This document shows positions 1 to 7,958 of a DNA stretch of 17,279 nt, in pieces. Position numbers and translations under genes: made by a program. Origin of the DNA: Alphaproteobacteria bacterium (GTDB taxonomy: Bacteria > Pseudomonadota > Alphaproteobacteria > GCA-2731375); NCBI GenBank assembly GCA_028281075.1, contig JANQKO010000491.1:1-17279 (forward strand), given 5' to 3'. The stretch's first letter is position 1, and every line of letters starts with the position of its first letter. A model generated the notes under the pieces. That model ran no database searches. It was not told where the DNA came from and saw nothing but the letters and a program-made list of their open reading frames with translations.

Positions 1-114
1 GCGCCGTTTCGCGCTCGCCTAGGCTGGGGGCCGGCGAGGAGGTCCGCCGACCGAACCGTGAATTGGAGACCGCTGCGAGGGACAGCCGTCGTTTGTTAGG
101 CGTGCGAGGTTGTC

Positions 115-3100
115 ATGTTGAACGGCTGCCGAACCGAAATCCCTGGCGAAACACAATTCCGAATGCGACGGGCCGGAAGCCTCGTCGCCGGCGCCGTCCT
201 GGCCGTGCTGGCCCTCCCGGCGGCGGCCGAGCCGATTTTCATGGGTCTCGGCTTCCTTGACGGCAGTTTTTCCCAACGGAGCGAGGCGGCGGCGATTTCC
301 GCCGACGGCACGACCGTGGTCGGTACCGCCGGTTCCTCGCCGGTCGCCGGTGTCGTCGGGACGTCCTTCCGCTGGACGATCGAGACCGGCATCGTCGATT
401 TGGGCACGCTTGGCGGCGATAGACCGCGAAGCCGCCCCCTGGGGGTCTCCGCCGACGGCGGCACCGTGGTCGGTTTTTCAACGACGCCCACGAGTCAGGG
501 AGAAGCCTACAAATGGACCCTGTCGGACCCCGCCACCGGCGCCGGCAGCATGGTCGGGCTCGGCGACCTGCCAGGCGGGCCGTTCAGCCCCCGACCCGGT
601 CCGATAGACCGGAACTTCAGAAGCCAGGCCACGGCGATCTCCGACGACGGTGGTGTCATTCTCGGCTCCGGAACCGACGATACCGGCACCAAGGGGGCGT
701 CATTCAACGGTGGTCCGTCCGATCTCGGTATCGGCGACGTGATACCGCAAGCCATTTCGGGCGACGGCCGGTCGTTCGTGGGCACCACCGCGAACGACGC
801 CTTCGACGGCCGGGCCGAAGCCACCCTGTTCAGCGGCGGCGCGCGGCTCCTGGGCGTGCTGCCAGGCGTGCTCGCGAGCAGTCAGGCGCTGGACATCTCG
901 CAGGACGGCAGCACGGTCGTCGGCCAGTCCAACAGACGGGCCGCGGGGACAGGCGCGCGGGAGACGGAGGCGTTCCGCTGGACGGCGGAGACCGGCATGG
1001 TCGGCCTCGGCGACCTGCCCGGCGGCGACTTCGACAGCCGTGCCTTCGCCACCTCGGGCGACGGCTCGATCGTCGTCGGCGAAAGCGAAACCAGCAGCGG
1101 CGGCGCGACCCGGGCCTTCATCTGGGACGAGACCAACGGCATGCGCGACCTGAAGCAGGCGCTGCGCGACGACTTCGGTCTCGGCACGCCCGGCTTCACG
1201 CGGCTGAACGAGGCGACCGGCATTTCCGCCGACGGCCGGGTGATCACCGGCTCCGGCGTCAATTTCAGCAATCGGCTCGAAGCCTGGGTGGTGATCCTCG
1301 ACCCGCTGACGCCTGAGAGCAACGAGTTCATCTGGGCCGGCGCCTGCGGCACCTCGTTCTGGCACGACACCTGCCAGCTCAACGGCGAGACCGTGACGAA
1401 CTGGCGAAACTCCGTCGGCGACCCCACGATCGCCGCGCCGGGCACCGGCGGTCCGGCGGTCGATGTCGTCCGCATCGACAATGCCGCCGTCAGCCTGCAG
1501 CAGCAGCAGCCGGCCGACATCCAGTCGATCCAGGCGACGGGATCGCTCGCCGTGCAGGCGGCCTTGCGCATCGCCGCGGATTCCAGCGTGCGGCGCCTCA
1601 CCGTCAACGCCGACCTCGCCACCGACGGCGCCCTGAACCTGGACAGCCAGAAGGACATCCTGGAGCCGGCGACCGACCGGTGGCTGGGCGGGACGATTTC
1701 CGGCGACGCCGCCAGCGTCGCGGCCGGCGGCAGCAGGCTGGTCGTCGGGCCGCGGGCCATCTTCGAGATATCGGGCGGCGACAAGAGCTTGAACACCAAC
1801 CTGATCGCGCGCGGCGGCGGCCAGGTGGTACAGCTCGACGGCCAGCTCGGCATCGGCAACGGCGCGCATCTGGAGATCGAGGCCAACGCCGCGTACCAGA
1901 TCGTCGACGGCGGCATCGCGTCGGGGGAAGCCATCGTCAATGCCGGCCGGTTCGCCAAGGTGGCGGACGAGAACGGCGAGGGGGCGGCCCAGGTCACCAT
2001 CGACGCCGACGTCGTCAACAACGGCGGCCGTATCGAGACCGAGATCGGCCGGCTGACCTTCACCGGCCGCAACACGCATAACGGCGGCGAATACCGGGCC
2101 GGCGACGGCGCGACGCTGGAGCTGCTGGACGGCGTGACGGAAGTGACCGGCCCGCTCGACGCGAGCGGCGCCGGCAACCTGGAACTGAACGGCGGTTCCT
2201 ACACGGTGAAGCCCGGCGCCGAGGCGACCTTCGATTTCAACGGCGATGTCGGCGTCCTGCTGAACAACGTGCTGCTCGACGCGCGGGGCCGGCTGACCAA
2301 CCAGGGCCGCATGACCTTCCGCGAAGGCGCCATTGCCGGCGGCACCGTCGACAACGGCACCGTGACCGGCGGCGTCGAGAACGCGACCGGCGGACGTTTT
2401 CAGATTCAGGAACAGGGTGGCGCGAAGACCCTGCAAGGCGTGCTGCAGAATGCCGGCACCATCGAGCATCAAAGGAACGCCGATCTTCTCGTCGACGGCG
2501 GCCGCGTCATCAACCGGGCCGGCGGCGAATATACGCTCGCCGGGCGATCGCGCATCAGCGGCGGCGGCGCCTTCGACAATGCCGGCGGCACGCTGCGCGT
2601 CAACGCGCCTGGCGTCATTTTTGAGGGGCCGATCATTTCGACCGGCTTCAACATGTCGAACGGCGGCCGGTTGATCGTCGAAGAGGGCTTTCTGGAGTTG
2701 CGGGGCGCGGGCAACCATCAGGGATCCGGCGTCTTCGACACCCGCGACAGGGCCGGAGACCTTGTTAACACGGGTGGCCTGTCATTCGTCGGCGATCAGA
2801 CCTTCAATGGCGATTTCCGGCTCACCGGCACTGGCGCTACAGACATCGTCAACGCTTTCAACATCCAATCCGGGACCGTCACCGCCGACATGATCGGCCC
2901 GTCCGGGAATGTCAGGATGAGCTTTGGCCAGGCGGCCACCGGCAATCCGTCGATCAACGCCACCGGCGGCACTTTCGTAAACAAAAGCCAGTTTTTCTTT
3001 TCGCGCGGCAGCCTGACCGGTGGCCTCGCCACCGACAGCGGCAGCATCAACGGCTTCGAGAACCAGGGCGGTACGGTTTCGATCACCACCTTCAACAACA

Positions 3101-4953
3101 GATTTGTGAAGATCGCCGACGGCGTGCTGAGGAATGTCGGCGCCAGCTCGGGCGCGGGCCGCATCGTGCAGGAGGGCGACCTCGACGTCGTCAACGGCTT
3201 CATCCTGAACGACGCTGGCGGCGTCTACGAATTACGCATTGGCGAGATCGGCCGGGCGGCGAATCCGGACACGTCGGGCGCCTTCCGCAACCGCGGCGGC
3301 AGGCTGAAGAAAACCGGCGGCGGCAACGCCGACATCCGCATCGGCTTCGAGATGAGCGGCGGCGAGGTGCAGGTCGAGGCCGGCATGCTCAGCTACACGG
3401 GCGCGGTCAGCCACACCGGCGCCGGCCGATACACGATCAGCGAAGGCGCGTCGCTGACGTTCCAGCATAACGGCGAAAATTTCTTCCGAGGCGACTACCG
3501 GATCGACGGCCAGGGCACTGCCGAGCTGATCGGCGGCCGCGATCTGAAGACCGAGGGCAGTCTCGTCATCGATCTGAACGGCCCGGGCAAGTTCGTCTTC
3601 GACGGCAGCATCATCGGTGGCTTCGGCGACGGCGGCACCGCCCTGGTCAATCAAGGCAATGTCGAATGGAAGGGCGGCGTCTTCGGTCTGTTCAAGAACG
3701 ACGGCGGCCATATCGACATCGTCGCCGGCGGCCTCAACAGGAAACAGATCTTCGATGTCTTCGAAAACACCGGCACGATCGACCACGCGACGGACGCCAC
3801 CGTGACCCTCACCGGCGCCGGCGGCCGGCTGATCAATGCCGGCACCTACAATCTGCATGGCATCCTGGCCGGCAATCCCGCCACGCCGGGCGCCATCGAA
3901 AACCGGCGCGGCGGCGTCTTCAAGCTGGCCGCCGAAAACGTGGTCCGCACCTTCCGGGGCGATGTCGACAATGCCGGCACGGTCGAGGTCGCCAAGGGCA
4001 GCACGCTCAACCTGCGTGGCGACGTGGCGCAGTTCGGCCGGAACCTGCTGCTGGATTTCGAGCTCGACGGCGGCACCTGGATCGCCCATGACGGCGCCCT
4101 GATCCGGCTGGAGGAAAACGTCGACCGGGTCGTCGCCAGCAGCGGCAGCGTCATCATGCACGGCAGCGGCCGGCTCGGCATCATCCCGGACGCCAGCAAC
4201 GCGACCAACCAGGATTTCACGAATAACGGCCTGTTCTCGCTGAAGGAGAACGCCGTGTTCGATACCTCGGCGGATTTCGTCAACAACGCCACGCTGAGCA
4301 TCGATGCCACCAGCACGCTGAACGTCAACGGCCAGTTCGAGAGCAACGACGGCGCGGTGAACTTCATCAACGGCATGCTGACGACGACGGATCTCGACGT
4401 CGACGGCGGTCGTTTCGGCGGCACCGGGACCATCAACGCCCGGACCTTCAACAATCTCGGCGCCCTGGTCGGGCCGGGCGCCTCGCCGGGCATCCTGGAG
4501 ATCACCGGCGACTACAACCAGTTCGTCGACGGCCTGCTGGAGATCGAGATCGCCGGCACGCTGGTCGGCGGCGAATACGACCAGTTGCGGGTCGGCGGCA
4601 CGGCGACGTTCGCGGCCGGGACCGGCATCCTGATCCGGCTGCTCGACCCGGCGGACTTCGACAGCATCGCCAATCCGTTCCTGCCGTCGGTCGGCGACAT
4701 CTTCGACATCGTCGTGGCCGAGACCATCGTCGTGCCGGACCCGGCCGATCTGATCGGCCTGTTCGACTTCAGCCTGCTGCCGACCGGCGTGGTGTTCGCG
4801 CCCATGCTGATGGACTGGGAAGGCCGCGCGGACGTGCTGCGGCTGCTGGTCGAGGCGGCCCCGACCGCCGCCGCCGTGCCCGAGCCACCCGCCGGCCTGG
4901 TGCTGGTGGTCGCGCTGGCCGGCATCGCCTGGACCCGCCGCCGGCGGGCTTGA
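115..4953 (+). CDS. Giant secreted HAF-repeat / beta-helix-like protein with PEP-CTERM sorting signal
   Basis: 1612 residues. The N-terminus carries a signal peptide: basic MRR at 17-19, a hydrophobic Ala/Leu/Val core, and a probable cleavage site after the PAAA stretch near residue 38. Residues about 61-395 hold seven HAF-type units (pattern I-S-x-D-G-x-x-V-V-G followed by F-R-W and a D-L-G-x-L-x-G turn). A short segment with two nearby cysteines (C411, C420) leads into about 900 residues rich in G-G, N-x-G and alternating hydrophobics, typical of parallel beta-helix surface proteins. A GPGASPG turn precedes a last beta-rich domain. The C-terminus is VPEP (1588-1591), a hydrophobic helix and RRRR, a textbook PEP-CTERM signal read by exosortase. 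No autotransporter beta-barrel is present. The ATG at 115 has GAGG five bases upstream; the ATG at 163 is an alternative that gives a more ordinary signal peptide. Likely role: surface or extracellular matrix structure; partner unknown. Confidence 0.88.
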   Translation: MLNGCRTEIPGETQFRMRRAGSLVAGAVLAVLALPAAAEPIFMGLGFLDGSFSQRSEAAAISADGTTVVGTAGSSPVAGVVGTSFRWTIETGIVDLGTLGGDRPRSRPLGVSADGGTVVGFSTTPTSQGEAYKWTLSDPATGAGSMVGLGDLPGGPFSPRPGPIDRNFRSQATAISDDGGVILGSGTDDTGTKGASFNGGPSDLGIGDVIPQAISGDGRSFVGTTANDAFDGRAEATLFSGGARLLGVLPGVLASSQALDISQDGSTVVGQSNRRAAGTGARETEAFRWTAETGMVGLGDLPGGDFDSRAFATSGDGSIVVGESETSSGGATRAFIWDETNGMRDLKQALRDDFGLGTPGFTRLNEATGISADGRVITGSGVNFSNRLEAWVVILDPLTPESNEFIWAGACGTSFWHDTCQLNGETVTNWRNSVGDPTIAAPGTGGPAVDVVRIDNAAVSLQQQQPADIQSIQATGSLAVQAALRIAADSSVRRLTVNADLATDGALNLDSQKDILEPATDRWLGGTISGDAASVAAGGSRLVVGPRAIFEISGGDKSLNTNLIARGGGQVVQLDGQLGIGNGAHLEIEANAAYQIVDGGIASGEAIVNAGRFAKVADENGEGAAQVTIDADVVNNGGRIETEIGRLTFTGRNTHNGGEYRAGDGATLELLDGVTEVTGPLDASGAGNLELNGGSYTVKPGAEATFDFNGDVGVLLNNVLLDARGRLTNQGRMTFREGAIAGGTVDNGTVTGGVENATGGRFQIQEQGGAKTLQGVLQNAGTIEHQRNADLLVDGGRVINRAGGEYTLAGRSRISGGGAFDNAGGTLRVNAPGVIFEGPIISTGFNMSNGGRLIVEEGFLELRGAGNHQGSGVFDTRDRAGDLVNTGGLSFVGDQTFNGDFRLTGTGATDIVNAFNIQSGTVTADMIGPSGNVRMSFGQAATGNPSINATGGTFVNKSQFFFSRGSLTGGLATDSGSINGFENQGGTVSITTFNNRFVKIADGVLRNVGASSGAGRIVQEGDLDVVNGFILNDAGGVYELRIGEIGRAANPDTSGAFRNRGGRLKKTGGGNADIRIGFEMSGGEVQVEAGMLSYTGAVSHTGAGRYTISEGASLTFQHNGENFFRGDYRIDGQGTAELIGGRDLKTEGSLVIDLNGPGKFVFDGSIIGGFGDGGTALVNQGNVEWKGGVFGLFKNDGGHIDIVAGGLNRKQIFDVFENTGTIDHATDATVTLTGAGGRLINAGTYNLHGILAGNPATPGAIENRRGGVFKLAAENVVRTFRGDVDNAGTVEVAKGSTLNLRGDVAQFGRNLLLDFELDGGTWIAHDGALIRLEENVDRVVASSGSVIMHGSGRLGIIPDASNATNQDFTNNGLFSLKENAVFDTSADFVNNATLSIDATSTLNVNGQFESNDGAVNFINGMLTTTDLDVDGGRFGGTGTINARTFNNLGALVGPGASPGILEITGDYNQFVDGLLEIEIAGTLVGGEYDQLRVGGTATFAAGTGILIRLLDPADFDSIANPFLPSVGDIFDIVVAETIVVPDPADLIGLFDFSLLPTGVVFAPMLMDWEGRADVLRLLVEAAPTAAAVPEPPAGLVLVVALAGIAWTRRRRA
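280..1303 (+). repeat. Seven HAF-type repeats (protein level)
   Basis: Seven degenerate copies of a 40-55 residue unit, each anchored by a variant of I-S-A-D-G-x-T-V-V-G. The anchors include ISADGTTVVG, VSADGGTVVG, ISDDGGVILG, ISGDGRSFVG, ISQDGSTVVG, TSGDGSIVVG and ISADGRVITG. Most are followed by an F-R-W or A-F-I-W strand and a glycine-rich turn such as LGDLPGG. This is the pattern of the HAF extracellular repeat family, known from secreted bacterial proteins. The function of the repeat is not established. Confidence 0.85.
1681..4100 (+). repeat. About four tandem ~225-residue super-repeats (protein level)
   Basis: Comparing the translated protein with itself shows recurring large modules. 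Three copies start at similar points: LTNQGRMTF (residue 727), FVNKSQFFF (954) and LVNQGNVEW (1177), which are 227 and 223 residues apart. Each has a second anchor 108-127 residues later of the form G-G-x-(V/I)-x-x-E-x-G-x-L followed by an H-x-G-x-G turn, at about 849, 1081 and 1285. A first, shorter copy runs from about residue 523, with its anchor at about 636. The copies are strongly diverged, so the duplications are old. Confidence 0.65.
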
Positions 4954-4973
4954 GGGAACGGCTGGCCGCCGTG

Positions 4974-7613
4974 CTAACGTTCGAACGGCCACCAGCGCGC
5001 CGGCGTCGCGATCGCCTCGGCCAGCGCGCGGCCGCTCTGCCAGGCCGCCTCGACCCGGCCGGCGAGGCACCAGTCGCCGCAGGCGCCGATGCCGGTGGCC
5101 TTGTCATAGAGATAGTCTTCCTGCAGCGGCTGGCGGACGGCGGCAAAGCGCCAGCGGCAGCCGGCGGTGAAGGCCGGCTGGCGCGGCGGCAGCCCGGTGA
5201 CGCGCCAGAACTCGGCCAGCATCGCCGCGACGACCGCGTCCTCGGGATCGTCGAAATGCGCCTCGCTCCAGTCATAGCCGGCGTGCAGCACCAGGTTCTC
5301 GCCGGCCGGCCGGCCCGGCTTGCTGCTGTCGCGGGCGAACCACTGAATGTCGGCGTCGCTGACGAAGGCGGCGTCGTAGGTCAGCTCCAGCGGCGCGTCG
5401 AACGAGACCGCCACCGCCCAGCACGGCGACATGCGCACCTTGTCGAGCCGCTCGGCCAGGTGGCCGGTACCGTTCAGCAGCGGCCGCGCCTCCGGCGCCG
5501 GGATCGCCAGGGCGACGTGGTCGTAGTGGTTCACGTAGGCGCCGCTGTGGTCCTGGACCCGCCAGCCGCGCCCCGGCTCGTGGCGCAGGCCGCCGATCTC
5601 GGTCTGCGCGTGCAGGCCGATCCGTTCGCCGTAGCGGTGCACGATCTCGTTCATCGACGGCACGGCGACATAGCGCCTGGTGCCGTCCTCGATGCGCTGC
5701 ACCTTGCCGTTCTCAAGCATGACGATGTCGCCGGTCCAGACTTCCGCCCAGCCCTGCTCGACCCAGTCCTCGACCCGTTCGGCGAACGCGTCCGACACGG
5801 TGGTGAAATACTGCGCGCCGAGATCGAACTGCGCGTGGTCGAACCGGTGGGTGCAGATCCGGCCGCCGGCATTGGGTCGCTTCTCGAACACGGTGACGCG
5901 ATAGCCGGCCCGCATCAGGTTGACGGCGCAGCTCAGGCCCGCCGTGCCGGCGCCGACGACGGCGACGGTCCGGCTTTCGGCCGAGGCGCGCAGGCGATAG
6001 CGCGCCGGCAGCATAAAGCCCAGGACGAAACCGATGGCCATGGCCGTTGTCGGACCCAGCAGGCGGAAGGCGGCGATCGGCAGGCCGCCATAGTCCGTCG
6101 CGTCGGGCGGCACGGCGAGCCACATGGCCAGGATCGAGGCGAGCAGCGTCATCACCGCCTGGATCGCCGCGTCCACCAGCCGCCGGCCGCCGAACTCGCG
6201 GGTCCAGTCGCCGAGGATGGCGAAGCACAGCGCGGTGGCCATGCTGACCAGGCCCCAGGGCAGCACCTGGCCCGCGTCCTTCAGTTGCCAGTCCGGATTG
6301 AGCAGGCTGAAGATCACGCCGACCAGCGATCCCAGGCCCCAGCCCTGCAGCGCGATCAGCAGGTAGGCGACGAAGCGCTGGTCGCCGCTGATCACGCCGC
6401 TGCCCTTGGCCAGCAGGTCCGGCAGCACCCAGTACTTGATCACCAGGGCGCCGCAGATCACCGATGTGTGCATGATCGCGGCCGGCAGCGCCCAGCCGAT
6501 GAAGGTCAGCAGGATCCGGCCCTGGTCGATATCGTCGCGGCCGCCGAAGAAGTCGAGCTCGTTCGCCAGCAGCCAGGCCGCGAGGCCGGTGAACACGGTG
6601 ACCACCGCGATCAGAACGCTGGCATAGAGCGGCGCGTAGAAATCGAACCGCGCGTGCTGCCGCTTCAGCCGGAAGCCCAGCCAGCCGAGCCGTTCGTAGG
6701 CGGCATGCTCGGTACGCTCGCAATAGAGCACGGCGCAGCAAAGAAAGCGGACCAGGCGCTCGTAGGCGTCCGAGAGGCGGTCGTCCATCAGCCGGTTGAC
6801 GGCCTCGTCGGCGCGCGGATCGGCCTGGCCGTTCCCGCCCGCCTGGCCGTCGGCGACCGGCCGCGGCGCGGCGGCGAGCAGGAAGGGCCTGAGCGCCTCG
6901 ACCCGTTTCAGCACCGAGCGCAGATTGTCCTGGTGATTGCGCAGGAAGACCTTGAAGTCGCTGCTCTGCTCGGCCCAGGCGTCCATCTTCCGGCTCAGGT
7001 AGCGCAGCCGCACGTATTTCGCCATCGGCGTGTCCGGCGTCGACAGCGCGGCGTCGACCGGGGCCGGGTCGTCGAATTCGCCGCGCACCGCCTGATACGA
7101 CTGGTTGCGGTTGATCCGGTAGTCGACCGACAGCACCTCGGCGGCCAGGCCCTGGGCCTTGAAGGGGATCGCCGCCAGCTTGTGCAGGCGGGCGCGCAGT
7201 TTGCCGTCGATGTCCCGCAGGCCGCGGACCGACGGCAGCATGATGGTCAGCACGGATGCCGCCCAGGTCGGCGCCGAGGCGGTGATCTTCGCCTTCTCCT
7301 CGTCGCTGACATCCAGCGCGACGAAGAACTGGCCGAAGAACTCGCGCAGTTCTTCGTTGCCGGCGATCACGATCAGCAGCACATAGACCAGCGCCGAGAC
7401 GCCGGCATAGACCAGCGCGAAGGCGTAATAGCGGAACACCGTGGTGAAGGCGCGCGCCGGACCGACCGGGTCGGTGTCGTTGTAGACGTCGGCGACGAAG
7501 CCGATGGCCGGCTGGTTGAACCGGATGAAGGCATAGACGATGACGACGGTCATGCCCGCCCAGAACACCGGTTCGTGCAGCCACTCGGAAAGCGTCGTGG
7601 CGAACGGCATCAT
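4974..7613 (-). CDS. Fusion: eight-helix membrane domain + renalase-like FAD amine oxidase
   Basis: 879 residues. Residues 1-540 form a membrane module I do not recognise: helices at about 15-32 and 62-84, a ~240-residue Arg/Lys-rich cytoplasmic segment (85-325), then six helices at about 328-350, 367-397, 414-437, 451-468, 479-502 and 514-536. Charges between the helices obey the positive-inside rule with both ends in the cytoplasm. Residues 549-879 are a flavoprotein: VAVVGAGTAGLSC dinucleotide-binding loop (551-563), acidic E577 ending strand 2, AGGR (582-585), FDLGAQYFT (596-604), a CRWRFA segment (819-824) and the closing FAD motif GACGDW (843-848). These features match the renalase-like NAD(P)/FAD amine oxidase group. 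GAGGAG precedes the tandem ATG ATG. The gene is convergent with the PEP-CTERM gene, with stops 20 bases apart. Substrate is unknown; anchoring of the oxidase at the inner face of the membrane is inferred. Confidence 0.85.
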   Translation of the reverse strand: MMPFATTLSEWLHEPVFWAGMTVVIVYAFIRFNQPAIGFVADVYNDTDPVGPARAFTTVFRYYAFALVYAGVSALVYVLLIVIAGNEELREFFGQFFVALDVSDEEKAKITASAPTWAASVLTIMLPSVRGLRDIDGKLRARLHKLAAIPFKAQGLAAEVLSVDYRINRNQSYQAVRGEFDDPAPVDAALSTPDTPMAKYVRLRYLSRKMDAWAEQSSDFKVFLRNHQDNLRSVLKRVEALRPFLLAAAPRPVADGQAGGNGQADPRADEAVNRLMDDRLSDAYERLVRFLCCAVLYCERTEHAAYERLGWLGFRLKRQHARFDFYAPLYASVLIAVVTVFTGLAAWLLANELDFFGGRDDIDQGRILLTFIGWALPAAIMHTSVICGALVIKYWVLPDLLAKGSGVISGDQRFVAYLLIALQGWGLGSLVGVIFSLLNPDWQLKDAGQVLPWGLVSMATALCFAILGDWTREFGGRRLVDAAIQAVMTLLASILAMWLAVPPDATDYGGLPIAAFRLLGPTTAMAIGFVLGFMLPARYRLRASAESRTVAVVGAGTAGLSCAVNLMRAGYRVTVFEKRPNAGGRICTHRFDHAQFDLGAQYFTTVSDAFAERVEDWVEQGWAEVWTGDIVMLENGKVQRIEDGTRRYVAVPSMNEIVHRYGERIGLHAQTEIGGLRHEPGRGWRVQDHSGAYVNHYDHVALAIPAPEARPLLNGTGHLAERLDKVRMSPCWAVAVSFDAPLELTYDAAFVSDADIQWFARDSSKPGRPAGENLVLHAGYDWSEAHFDDPEDAVVAAMLAEFWRVTGLPPRQPAFTAGCRWRFAAVRQPLQEDYLYDKATGIGACGDWCLAGRVEAAWQSGRALAEAIATPARWWPFER

Positions 7614-7701
7614 CGCACCACTCCTCGTCCCCGTCGTTCAAGACAGTCGGGTGCCGCCCTGGTATTCGTCAGGTTGTCTTGTCTTTCGCCCTCAACTCGC
7701 A

Positions 7702-7717
7702 AGTATTGCCAAATACT
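7702..7717. promoter_or_regulatory. Perfect palindrome AGTATT-N4-AATACT, candidate operator
   Basis: AGTATT and AATACT are perfect inverted repeats separated by four bases. The site is AT-rich in a very GC-rich setting and lies about 90 bases upstream of the start of the membrane/FAD fusion gene. The size and symmetry fit a dimeric repressor or activator site. No regulator gene is adjacent, so the cognate factor is unknown. Confidence 0.4.
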
Positions 7718-7865
7718 AGCATCCAGCCGGGGGCGTGCCCACGTGTCGGGGAATTGACGAACGACCTGGATTCTGGTGCCGGGGCCAGGTCGGGGCTGTG
7801 AAGTCGATCACAAGCCGGGTTGCCGTGAACATGAACCGGCGCCACGGTGGTCGGATTGCCTGTCC

Positions 7866-7889
7866 CTTGGTGTCTTGGCGCCTTGGCGG
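7866..7889. repeat. Three tandem 8-mers CTTGGTGT/CTTGGCGC/CTTGGCGG
   Basis: CTTGG recurs exactly every 8 bases three times, followed by TGAACC and a run of six T. Motifs of this appearance occur as dispersed intergenic elements in several GC-rich bacteria, from general recollection. Here only one locus can be seen, so membership of a genome-wide family is inference. Confidence 0.4.
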
Positions 7890-7925
7890 TGAACCCGTCT
7901 TTTTTGTCCGGTCGAGTCGGATTCG

Positions 7926-7958
7926 AAAAGGCGGGCGGCGGCCTTCTAGGCCGCCCGC
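7926..7958 (-). terminator. Intrinsic terminator of the small membrane protein / LLM unit
   Basis: Reading the minus strand, a GC-rich arm GCGGGCGGCC, a loop containing the stop codon TAG, and a second arm GGCCGCCGCCCGC (one bulged triplet) are followed directly by CTTTT. This is a typical Rho-independent terminator whose stem begins within the last codons of the small membrane protein gene. Confidence 0.65.

Larger units (their letters stand above)
7614..7945. other. 332-base intergenic region
   Basis: No convincing gene. Short open frames here lack ribosome sites and recognisable products. The stretch holds the leader of the membrane/FAD fusion gene (GAGGAG site next to its start), a perfect 6+6 palindrome at 7702-7717, a triplicated CTTGG-based 8-mer at 7866-7889, a CACGTG hexamer near 7740, and most of the terminator of the upstream minus-strand unit. 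Confidence 0.7.

Noticed and set aside
1..114. Possible gene end or regulatory site at the left edge
   Set aside because: Apart from the GAGG box near 106-109 that could serve the ATG at 115, I saw no motif, hairpin or coding signal.
1498..1509. CAG microsatellite
   Set aside because: Only four CAG units, in frame as Gln; not long enough to suggest phase variation.
700..2718. Long minus-strand frame opposite the PEP-CTERM gene
   Set aside because: Antisense to a frame with signal peptide, repeats and sorting signal; composition is typical of a shadow frame.
4954..4990. Terminator between the convergent PEP-CTERM and fusion genes
   Set aside because: Only a short palindrome (CGTTCGAACG) and weak GGCC repeats, no stable stem with a T-run.
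4950..7757. Long plus-strand open frame (935 codons) opposite the membrane/FAD fusion gene
   Set aside because: Arg/Gly/His/Gln-rich product with no motif; it is the antisense shadow of a GC-rich gene whose minus-strand frame has clear helices, FAD motifs and a ribosome site.
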